DNA from: Deuterostichococcus epilithicus | Taxonomy: Eukaryota > Chlorophyta > Trebouxiophyceae > Prasiolales > Stichococcaceae | Direction of reading: 5' to 3' | Assembly (NCBI GenBank): GCA_033439295.1 | Contig: JAVTLE010000011.1 | Coordinates: forward strand, 82 to 64,081 | Length of the DNA: 64,000 nucleotides | Shown: in pieces, positions 23,701 to 32,289 of the stretch | How positions within the stretch are numbered: position 1 is the stretch's first letter | Layout: the number at the start of each line of letters is the position of its first letter | The notes under the pieces: generated by a model | Database searches by the model: none | Seen by the model: the letters and a program-made list of their open reading frames with translations, nothing else | What the model was told of the DNA's origin: nothing | Made by a program: the position numbers and the translations under genes

Positions 23701-24561
23701 CAGTCGAGACCGGACAGATGTATGACGCTCGGTGCTACAGCGCACCAGGGCCATGGACGCCGAGGCGGTAGGAGCCGAAAGTGAAGATGCGGGCGTCGGC
23801 GTCCGATGCGCCGTAGCCTGCGTGCAGCACAAAGCAAACTGTCGTCTGTTTTCGTGGAACCCGCAACGTGGACATCCCGATCTGTGCTGCGCGAGGCCGG
23901 CCGCGCCCAGCGCAGATGCATCGTTCGGTGTAGTCCTGCCGCCGGCACGGCGCGGGCGGCAGCAGCGGGGAGAAGATCAGCCAGCATGCCATCCATGTGG
24001 CACGGGATCAGGGTCAGCAGTTCACCGGCTTCAGCTGGCACCTCTGCCGGCCAAGGAAGCACACAGGGGGTCTCGGCAACCCGGTCAACAGCTGGCACGT
24101 CCGCGTGGCAACGGAAGCACACAGCGGAGGGGAGCGCGGCAAAAGCCGGCCCACCTCGGATCTCGGCCACGCGGCCGATCCAGGTGAGCATGAGTCCGTG
24201 CAGCGCCCCCAGCACTTCCTCTCGCAGCAGCGCCTCCGCCTGGCTCTCGTACAGCCCGTGGTCCGTGAGGCACTGCGCGTTTAAAAGCTGCGGGTCGGCG
24301 GGTCCGGGAAGCATTGCAGGGTTGACTCCTCCAGTGCGCACAGGTTGAGCGCGGTCTGCTCGCTGAAGCGCCGTCGCAAGGCATGCAGGATGCAGGCATG
24401 CATGCGCTGGTGTACAGGACAAGCTAAGGCAGCTTGTGAGTGGGCTCGTGCGGCACAGCAGGTGCAACTGAGGTAGCGCGGAAGCCCACTTTCTCCAGGT
24501 CCCTCGTCTGCTGCAGGTCCTTCTCCGTGGGCGGTGCCTTGCTGAACGGCTGGAAGGACAT
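17738..24561 (-). CDS. PAP: Nuclear poly(A) polymerase
   Basis: Starts at ATG 24561 ([20 protein letters not shown]); exon 1 ends at 24490. Exons in order carry [19 protein letters not shown] (from 24287), [20 protein letters not shown] with the two catalytic Asp (~23.8 and ~23.6 kb), and [13 protein letters not shown] with the third Asp plus [11 protein letters not shown] (23031-22803). They continue with [19 protein letters not shown] (22145-21964), [10 protein letters not shown] (~21.6 kb), [19 protein letters not shown] (from 20958), [14 protein letters not shown] (~20.35 kb), [19 protein letters not shown] (~19.7 kb) and [12 protein letters not shown] (~18.5 kb). This is the full PAP order: nucleotidyltransferase, central and RNA-binding domains. 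The enzyme adds poly(A) to cleaved pre-mRNA in the nucleus. The tail to 17738 is Ala/Pro-rich with a bipartite basic cluster (RKRP...AKRP), a likely nuclear signal. Several introns contain copies of adjacent exon edges. One intron (20308) seems to need a GC donor. Confidence 0.92.
19597..19606 (-). repeat. Interstitial telomere-repeat fragment in PAP intron
   Basis: CCTAAACCCT on the plus strand, about 15 bases downstream of the donor of the exon encoding the RFRQLV segment, in gene sense. Confidence 0.7.
19744..19754 (-). repeat. Interstitial telomere-repeat fragment in PAP intron
   Basis: CTAAACCCTAA on the plus strand, about 20 bases upstream of the acceptor of the same exon. Confidence 0.75.
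20816..20830 (-). repeat. Interstitial telomere-repeat fragment at a PAP donor
   Basis: AACCCTAAACCCTGA on the plus strand, two units, beginning about 10 bases after the donor of the NSSYNVS exon in gene sense. Confidence 0.8.
21040..21074 (-). repeat. Echo of PAP exon 5' end
   Basis: In gene sense this encodes [13 protein letters not shown]-like residues, against [13 protein letters not shown] in the real exon that starts at 20958. The copy lies 116 bases upstream inside the preceding intron. Confidence 0.8.
22298..22466 (-). repeat. Two tandem echoes of PAP exon 5' end
   Basis: The real exon begins at 22145 ([31 protein letters not shown]). Copies begin at 22346 ([26 protein letters not shown]) and 22466 ([31 protein letters not shown] then stop). 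The farther copy is nearly identical over ~35 bases. Each copy keeps an acceptor-like CAG. Confidence 0.9.
23100..23157 (-). repeat. Echo of PAP exon 5' end
   Basis: In gene sense it reads [15 protein letters not shown], against [15 protein letters not shown] at the real exon start (23031). The copy is 126 bases upstream and keeps a CAG junction. Confidence 0.85.
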
Positions 24562-25120
24562 GTTTCGGGGCGACCGGCAGCTTCACTACTGCATTCGGGC
24601 CGGCATGCTGGCCAAGCGCCGCGGTCTGCTCACATGCTAAATGAGCTTGAAATCTGGATACTGCTCGGCGCAGCAGTCAGCGCTCAGGATGCGAAGAGGC
24701 TTATGAATAGAGTGAGTCGGAGTGAATCTGGGTAGCTGGAGCGGCACTATGAGGCCGACAGCACCACTTGTCAAGCTAAAACTTTTGTCAAGTCGTCTGA
24801 CGGCCCAGCTGGCCACTTTGTCCGGCGATGCGACCCGTTTTCACTGCCTACAACACAATGAGGCTGACCTGTGGATGTGCTGTAGGCGCTTCCACTGTTG
24901 CCGTGCTGCGCCCAAATTCGTAAGCGAGGGAGTGTTCCTGTGTTCCCCTTGGAGAGATTCAACCTAGTGATCCCTAGTCGGAAAAGGTGTCCGGCAACCA
25001 CGTGCATGGGAGCTGTTTATCGATTCCAAACACGCTCCCCCGCGCACCTTTTTGGGACGCCTTTTCCGGGCGCAGGGAAAAGCAGCAAGTGGGCGGCGGC
25101 CCCCCGCGGGACATGTACAG
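24562..25120. other. Divergent intergenic region between PAP and glycosyltransferase
   Basis: About 560 bases, lower in GC than its flanks. No TATA box or other element stands out. Confidence 0.5.
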
Positions 25121-28100
25121 ATGACGTCGGGAGGACGTTCCGGAGGCCCGCGCCCCGCCGGGCAGGGCAAGCAAGGGGCCGGCAGGCTTATTGAGGCAGG
25201 GCAAGCCGTGAAGAGCGGAGTCTCGCATGTCTCCAGCCTGCGCGGCCTCAGTCTCTGGCAGCGCTTCCTGGTGGCCTGCCTGAAGATCGTGGCGATTCTG
25301 GGCTACCATCACGGCAAGTGGTCCGCAAGCGCGCAGCCCAAGGCAAAGAAGCAGCACGCGGTTGCGGAGCCCCGCGACCTGGAGGCTGCCATCTCGGCCG
25401 CACTTGCAGGGTAGGTTCCTGCTTCCCAGCTTGTTGGGAGGTGCAGATGACACAACTTCCTCTCACTATATCGGACGTTGACAGTGGAGGGTTTCGATGG
25501 GATCAACTGGCTGGCAGCACCCCGGCCCGACCCGAAACGCCGTGACGTGCGCTTGACCGCCCAGCGAAGTGCCAGTCATCGTGTGCTGTGGCTCTGACAC
25601 TGTGTCTTCAGCCGGCCGTCGTGCCTTCAGCAACCTTGTTGTCGGTCCGCTTCGCCTGCCTGCCGCCTGCCTGCCGCTGCAGGTGCTTGGCGCAATGCCC
25701 CTCAGACGACACACCGCCCAAAAGGTACCCATGTAGCTGACCTGGTGGGCTTGCTGCGAATCTGCTGCAGGGCGGCGGGACAGCAGGCGCAGGCGCAGAA
25801 TGGGCGGCGGACGGCGCTGACACTCGGCGGCCGGCCGCTGCTGGCCATCGTCATGCCAGTGTATGCGCCCACGGACGCGCACCTGGTCCGCATGCTGGCC
25901 GCCCTGGACCGTCTCAGCCGCCAGGCGAGGCAGCCGGACTACCTGGTGCTCGTCGACGATGGCTCCCCGCTGCCGATTCCCTCCATCATCAGGTGGGTGT
26001 CCAGGCTCCATTGGCGCTTTTGGCAGGGCTTGTGTCGATGTCAATGTTTCTGGAATGCTCTGCCCCAGCTTTCATAGCTTCGTGCCCCCATCGCTGCTGT
26101 GTGCAGCTTGTGCTTGCAGCTTGCAGCTGTGGCCCCCGGTCAGCCATTTGCACGGCAGCGGCGGCACAGCGCTCTTTGTTGGTGGACGGCAGACGGATGC
26201 AGCGGCAGCACCAGCACCAGCCGCAAGGAGGTTGCACTATCGTATGCAGCTTGCTGCCGAACTGACCCACAAGCGCATCCGCAATCAGTGGCAGGGTCGC
26301 TTTCCGCTGCCTCCACGCTGCACGAACCCCACCCCTGCTGCTGCTACAAGCCGCCGCCGCCGCCGCAGCGGGTCGCAGGCTTCAGTCGCGCGGCTCTGGA
26401 GGGCAGCTCGGCAGCCGCATCCAAATCCGGTTTCCATCTCGGTCGACACCATGCAACTCGATTGACTGCGCAGCGGGCTGCGAGTGCTAGTGGTGCGGCT
26501 GGAGGTCAACAGCGGGCCGGCGGCGGCGCGCAATGCGGGAGTGTGGGTTGCCCGCCGCCTGGGCGTGCAGCTGGTCTGCTTCCTCGACGCCGACTGCCTG
26601 CCCGAGGTGGGGTGCCCGCCAGGCTCTTGCCACTACCAAGGACCCCTCGAATGCGCACTCCAGCGACGCCTCACCGGCCCACGGGCCGCCCTGATCGGCA
26701 CAAGGGCACCGCCGATGGGCGCTGACAAAGTAGAGACCGCCGCATGTCACGAGGAAAGCATCAGCCTCTGCAAACGCCGCCGCCCCAGTGGCAAGCTGCC
26801 GTGCAGCTGTCGCGCGTGCGCATGGGCCGCCTGCTCTGCGTCCGCACATGGGCCGTGCTTTGCACATGTGCCTGTGCGCGGCATCGAGCTGCTTTCCTGG
26901 TGACCAGGGCCAATGGACAAGCTCCAAGGGCGTGCCGCCTCCTGGCGGACGCCCGTGAATGCCGCCGTCTGGCGGGTCCTCATCTTTTCCCCCACCCTGC
27001 TGCCTGGCGGTCTGCCGCAGCAGCCGCTCAACTGTCAGCATGCCCGGCAGGGAGGCCAGACCACATATCTGGCAGAGTTTCTGGGCCTGTGCTTGGGCTC
27101 TGGCGACGGCTGCGCGCCTGCCCCCCGTGCAGCACACCATGCCCCGTCCTGTGGAGGGGTGCATGGGAGCAGTCAGACGTGTTGGTCGGCACGTCAGCCT
27201 TGAAAAGCAGCTTCCTGACTGACAGCCGACCCTGCACGTCTTGGCACCTTGCAGCCAAACTGGCTGGGGGTCATGGAGCGCGCGCAGCGGCGGCGGCCGG
27301 GTATCGTCACGGGGCGGACCATGGCGAGCGCCCCCGGCACGCCCGTCGGGCTGTACCACAACGTGTGCGGCACACTCAACGGGCGCCGCCTGGGCGACGG
27401 CTCCATGTTGTACGGCTGCACCTGCAACCTCAGCCTGGACCTGGGCCGCGTGCGCCAGGACTTTGACGCCTCCTTCACCGAGGTGCGCCCTTTGCGTGCG
27501 ATTTCTGAGGGAAAAGTTACCCATTGTCTCCTTGCTGAGGGGGGATTGGAGGGGAACATTGCACTCTGCGGGTCCCTGCCGGTCCCCTGAACATCTCGAG
27601 TGTGGCGCCTGCGATCTCAGCGCGGACGTCGGCCGCGTGTGCGGAAGGACACTGACGCCTCCGTCTCCGAGGTGCAGGCCCCCTGGGAGGGCCTGCCAGA
27701 AGCATGTTGCTGCATTCGAACACCCTGGCTGGACGCTGCATTGGGCTAAGTTTCACGGATGAAGCTTGGACCTTGACCTGGCAGGCGACACTCAGCAATT
27801 TCAGCCTGTATCCTCTGGGAGAAGCTTCGATAGCATGTCCTCAGTGTTTCCTGCAGGCTGCAGCATGGAACGTGGCCTTCAACCACCTGCATAGATCGGA
27901 ACCCTTCTTGGCTCACATTGCCTTGACCAAAAGACGCAGGCGGCATTGAGGGTGTGAAGTGATGCATGCGGTCGCGCCAGGCAGGCCTGGGGGTGATCCC
28001 ACTTGCTGACTTCTCTCTTCCTGGCAAAGACAGCATGTGGAGCCCGTCGGATATGCTGCAGGCGGCATTTGGGACATGGAGAAGTCGACCTTCGATTCCT

Positions 28101-29464
28101 GCGGCATGACATGTGTCCTTTGCACTCAGTGACATCTGCCTCCGGCCTCTCTGCAGGCGGCGTTTGAGGACGTGGAATTCTGCGTCCGGGCGCGCAAGGC
28201 GGGCACGGAGGTGACGTACGACCCAGACGCCGTGGTGCGCCACCACTACGACCACACCTGGGCCGGCCTCTTCCGGTGCGCACCATTGCTCGATTGTCAT
28301 GAGGGTTCAGGGTTTGAGGTCTGGTCTTTCGAGCGCCTCCCTCCTTCCTGATAGAGGCCCAAGAGAGTGTGCCGCTTGGGCGGGCCCCTTCCGGTGCGCG
28401 CCGCGCGCTTGCTTTTGGAAGGTTCGGGGGCTTTGAGGTGTGCGCCGCCGCCGCAACCACACCTGAGCTGGCCTCCTCCGGTGTGTCCTCCCCTTCCAAG
28501 ACCTGTCTCCTACGCCGCGATCTTGTGCGCACCCTTGGCGGGCGTCTTCCGGTGCGTGTAACCTTTTCTCAACGCTTCCATTGGGACCTCGAGACTCGCT
28601 GATCATTCACCCCGCTGTGCGCCACCACTGCGACCACACTTGCGGCAGGCTCTTCTGCCCTGGGCGCAGCGGCTCCTGGGCTGGAGCCACCTGGTCCACG
28701 GCAACGACCCAGGGGTCCGAGGTCTTGTGATCATTCGGCATTTTGGATCAGGGACTGCAGGGTCTAGGGTGCCTCACAAACCGCAGGGAGCCAGACAGCC
28801 GCTCCAGCGCAGTTGCGTCAGTTCGTTTTGGGCGGCGCTCTGCGGCGCCTGCCATCCTGGCGCCTCCCGCACAGGCGTCGTTTGCGCCGCAGCCCGCCAG
28901 CTGCCTGCAGCCCCCTGCGCCCTGCTCACAGCCCTCCCGGCGCCCTTGCCCACTGCAGGCAGTTCTCGCGCTACGGCCGCTTCGAGGGCCACATGTGCGA
29001 GCGGCACCCCGACTACCTGGAGCTGCTGTGGGCCTCCGCAGACGTCTCCTGCCTGTCCTCCCAGGGCCTGCCCCTCAAGGCCGCGCGCCACGACCCGCCC
29101 TCGGACTCGGTGAGGCCCTGGCATCTGCGATCCTCCGGGCATGGTCCTGCAGATGCGTCTACATCAGTTCCTCGTGACGCGTGCTTGAAACAGCGTGCTT
29201 GAAACATGCTGGCATGCGCGCTCTGCCTGCTAGCCTCGACGGGGGCAACGTCGACATGCCAGAGTCTTTCATCCCTACCAGACAGGCTTCAGGGGATTGG
29301 TACACTCAACGGTGGTGTGGGAGTCGGGTACCCTAACCCTACAAGCTGACGCCTGCTCCCGCATTCCGGCCCCGCAGAGGCTGTGCACGCAGGCCAACAA
29401 GTCGGAGCTGTCGGAGTACGTTGCCCACGGGCCGCTGCTGGGCACCCTCGGCGGCAAGGCCTGA
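25121..29464 (+). CDS. Membrane-anchored family 2 glycosyltransferase
   Basis: Seven exons keep phase: 25121-25410, 25771-25992, 26474-26606, 27255-27482, 28157-28275, 28959-29109 and 29378-29464, about 409 residues. The N-terminus is basic with one hydrophobic segment (SLWQRFLVACLKIVAIL), likely a type II Golgi/ER anchor. The GT-A fold follows: LLAIVMPVYAP, LVLVDDGSP, VNSGPAAARNAGVW and the metal-binding CFLDADC. The acceptor side has FEDVEFCVRARKAG and VVRHHYDHTW, the usual GT2 ED..F and HH motifs. It should transfer a sugar from a nucleotide-sugar; donor and acceptor are unknown. An in-frame ATG at 25052 would lengthen it by 23 residues. Introns 4 and 5 are filled with degenerate copies of the flanking exon edges. 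Confidence 0.85.
27605..27671 (+). repeat. Echo of glycosyltransferase exon 4 3' end
   Basis: Parallels 27418-27482 over ~65 bases, including the GGCCGCGTG block and the terminal CGAG|GTGC junction, with scattered substitutions and small gaps. Spacing is 189 bases. Confidence 0.9.
27857..28095 (+). repeat. Three echoes of glycosyltransferase exon 5 5' end
   Basis: Real exon 5 starts at 28157 with GCAG|GCGGCGTTTGAGG. Acceptor-like GCAG plus GCTGCAGCATGG, GCGGCATTGAGGG and GCGGCATTTGGGA follow at 27857, 27940 and 28062. Copy quality increases toward the real exon. Confidence 0.75.
28302..28318 (+). repeat. Degenerate telomere-repeat fragment in intron
   Basis: AGGGTTCAGGGTTTGAGG-like sequence about 27 bases after the exon 5 donor; two imperfect TTTAGGG units. 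Confidence 0.45.
28376..28655 (+). repeat. Four echoes of glycosyltransferase exon 5 3' end
   Basis: The real exon ends ...GGCCTCTTCCG|GTGCGC at 28275. Copies of this edge end near 28393, 28480, 28551 and 28655. The 28441-28480 copy parallels ~40 bases including CAACCACACCTG and TCCG|GTGT. The last matches GTGCGCCACCAC and GACCACAC. Three of the four retain CCG|GTG junctions. Confidence 0.9.
29330..29341 (+). repeat. Telomere-like fragment in intron
   Basis: ACCCTAACCCTA, about 36 bases upstream of the acceptor of the last glycosyltransferase exon. Confidence 0.6.
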
Positions 29465-30923
29465 GCTGGCGCCGGCTCAAGGCCGAGGCTGCAGTGCCGT
29501 GGCAGTGGCTGCCAGGCGAGTCAGGGGGCGCGGCCGACATCGACCGCGCCCCCAACGGGCCAAAACCCGTCCCGCCGCAGCCAAGTCGACGTCGCTCTGC
29601 GCCTGGCAACAAGCAAGCGGGCGTTGCGGTGAATGGCGGCGCTGCGCCTACTTCGGCGGCCGGCGCCAGGCAGCCGTTGCCGGCGGCTGCAAGCGACAGC
29701 GGCGGCAGCGAGCCAGTCGGGCTCGGCCGCTGCTGGACTGCGAATCAGCAAGACAAGCAGACAGTCCTTTTCAGATGTGAGCGGCGGCGGTGGCGGCGTG
29801 AGACCACGGTGATATCACGGCACCACGACGAGCGATTGTCTCGCGCCGGCCGCCACCGCAACCGCCCCGGGGCTGCGGCACGGCCCCGGTGGTCCGTACA
29901 CCCTTCAGACAACTTCCTTACATGCGCCACCCGCCGGCGCGCTGGCTAGCATTTTGCCGATAGCAGCGGCCCGGCACATGGCTGCGGAAGACGAGGTGGT
30001 AGTCGTCATGGTTTGCCCCAAGCCGCTGCGCCTGGCAATGGGCGCGGGGGCCGGCCGGCGCATGTCGTCCGCCCCTAGCGGCGTCAAGTCCGTGGGAACA
30101 ACCATGACGACCACCGCCTGTGCTCATAAAGGTGGGGACCCGCAGCTTTGGTGGTCGGAGGCCCCCTGCCAAGGGGGTCGCCATTGTTGAAGCGGCGCGT
30201 TCCGGTGCAGAATTGGAGAGCCGTCTTTGATGCAGAGCCGGGGCGCAGATGCCCGCGCCACTATCCATGTAGATTCCAGCCGGCGGGCCGGCGGGCCGCA
30301 TTCGATTGCTTGGAGGACATCTTTCTGACTCCCGAAGGGCCTTGCATGCACCTTGGGCGAACGGCACGGCAGCACACGCCCGGGGATGATTATGTGTGAC
30401 TGTGCCTGCACGCCGCCTCTGGGCTGCGTGCACAGATGCGTCTGTGCTGCCCGGTGGCGTTCTTGGGTGCCATCGCCAGATGCCCTGCGGTTCTGGCCGC
30501 GCGTGTCGCCGCCCGTGACCACAAGGGTTTGAGGCGTTTGTGCTCCTTTGTGCTCTCGTGCAGTACATCGAGCTTTTGCCGTGTGTCTTGTGTGTGTGGG
30601 GTATGTCTGGCGTGCTGAGCATAGTTTGCATGCAGTGCATGTTGTGAATTCCTTGGTGTTGTTGGCGCTTGAATTTAATCTTCGAGAGCTTTGCAGCCGT
30701 CCGGTGCCTAGCAGCGTTCCGCCTAGAGCTGCCCATCTCCCTTGCCTTCTCACTGGGCAGCGGTGAACGACATGTGCGGGACACCTGCGGCTGCGGTCTT
30801 GTGTCTTCATCCAAAACCCTCCTTGCGGCAAACTAGAGTGCACCTGGATGCACCATACTGGTGGGGGGATCGGTGCGGCATGATGCATCCAAGCTCGTCC
30901 CCAATGAGAAGGGAGGAACTCAC
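29465..30923. other. Intergenic region
   Basis: Convergent 3' region between the glycosyltransferase (+) and a small minus gene. Open frames on both strands show no domain. It contains the hairpin at 29993-30120. The part from 30.5 to 30.7 kb is GT-rich and lower in GC. Confidence 0.5.
29993..30120. repeat. Imperfect inverted repeat, hairpin-forming
   Basis: Arms 29993-30020 and 30093-30120 are complementary over 28 positions with six differences. The uninterrupted core pairs GTCGTCATGGTT with AACCATGACGAC. The loop is ~72 bases and very GC-rich, with further partial pairing. It could be a small-RNA precursor or a terminator-like structure; function is not shown. Confidence 0.6.
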
Positions 30924-31476
30924 CTACTCACGCCGCCTCCGGGTGCCGCCGCCAGCAGCACGCCGCGGCAGCACATCTAGGCACCTGAGGTACTTTGCCA
31001 TCTTCACCAGGCGATTCGCTGCCGCACGGTCACTCCTTTCAAAGCTTCATCGCCTCGACTGAAAGGCCTCTCGGGTGGCAACCACCGCCGGCGGCGCACG
31101 ACGGGGCTCGGCAGTAACTTCCCGAAGGTGGGCTCCATCGTGCTCCATCACTTGATAGCTCAAAGCATACTTGTGGGTTCTCATTGGAGTTCGCATGTGC
31201 CTGAGAAGTGATGACAGCAAAGAGCAGCACGACAGGTGACTTGCTCTCTGCAGCCAAAACCAGTGCAGTTTCATACCCTGAACCCTTGCTGACGTGGGCG
31301 TGACGCACGCAGCAGCCGGAGATGATGCTGGGGTTGTACAGCGGGATCGGTCCGCCGTGCGTACGCGGACGATCATGCGCTTTTGCTTTGCCTATGCCGC
31401 TGGAGGCGCCTTTAGCTGCCATCGCGCAAGGCTGAGACGCCGGCGCTGCTGCCTTTCTTCCCCCTTTGCCTACCAA
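30924..31476 (-). CDS. Small hypothetical protein
   Basis: An N-terminal exon starts at 31476 (MVGKGGRK) or at the in-frame ATG 31422 (MAAKGASSGIGKAK). It continues RPRTHGGPIPLYNPSIISG and ends at a GTGCGT donor near 31.31 kb. Possible following exons encode HLREVTAEPRRAPPAVVATR (~31.1 kb), whose frame stops at 31047, and RAAANRLVKMAKYLRCLDVL (~31.0 kb), whose frame stops at 30924. I recognise no family. The basic, Gly/Ala-rich N-terminus would fit a small nuclear or ribosome-associated protein, but that is a guess. Confidence 0.4.
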
Positions 31477-32289
31477 CCTGCGTCCTGCTGCACCAGCGCG
31501 CAGGTAGCGACTTCACCTTTTGCATGACTGCATGGCATTGCAGTGGCCAGAGATGCCCACGGGTGCGGGTGCAGCCGCACCTGCGTCGCTGGCGAGCGCG
31601 TCATGCGACTGCTGTACAAACACATCTTCACGCGGTGTTTGCATGCTTGGCGGGTGTAGGAGCGCAGTCATCCGACCGCCTCACGATGAGCACATGTCTG
31701 ACTGTGTGAGGGAACAGGCGTACCGGATAGGGCGCTGCATGACAGCAGGGCGCGCTTCTACCCATTTTATTGTGCACGAAGTCGTGGAAGCCGAAAAGCC
31801 AGGCTCGCCGCGAGGGCAAAGGCAGCTGCGACATTGGCAATCTGAGCAATTCTTCTTTGCGCGCATGCATGCAGGATTCACTGTGGAACCACGGCCTTTG
31901 CCTGCGCTTGCACACAGCAGTCAGAAGTCAGAGGAGCGACGTCTGGCAGGCTTCTGCTGCGCCGAAGCGAATCTGCAGCATCTCACAGGCCTTGTGACTG
32001 GCTTCATCTCCTGTTTCCGCGGCAGCCTAAGAGGCTCTGGCGCCTGCGGACTTGCCGCTAGGGGTGAGCGTCGCACCCTTTCGCATGCTCTCATTGCCTG
32101 CTCGTGAAACATTGCGAGGCGGCAGCAATGCAGTGAGACTTCTTGTGTGCTCCGCTGGTCCGCCGCCTGGCGGGCCGGGGTGGCGCCTTTGCAGGACAGT
32201 CGCGCCTCTGCTGCCCAGCCCAGTGCATGCGCAGCACCGGGCTTGTGACGTGTCCTGCCTCATTTCGCAGCGCCTTGGGCGGCATGACC
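31477..32289. other. Divergent intergenic region
   Basis: Upstream of the small minus gene and of the large + strand gene. A 195-codon open frame (31520-32107) has no recognisable domain and a Cys/His/Arg-rich composition typical of chance frames here. Confidence 0.4.

Noticed and set aside
31520-32107. A 195-codon plus frame as the first exon of the large gene
   Set aside because: Unlike the MADRPGSPNSP start at 32290, it has chance-like composition and no good donor in phase.
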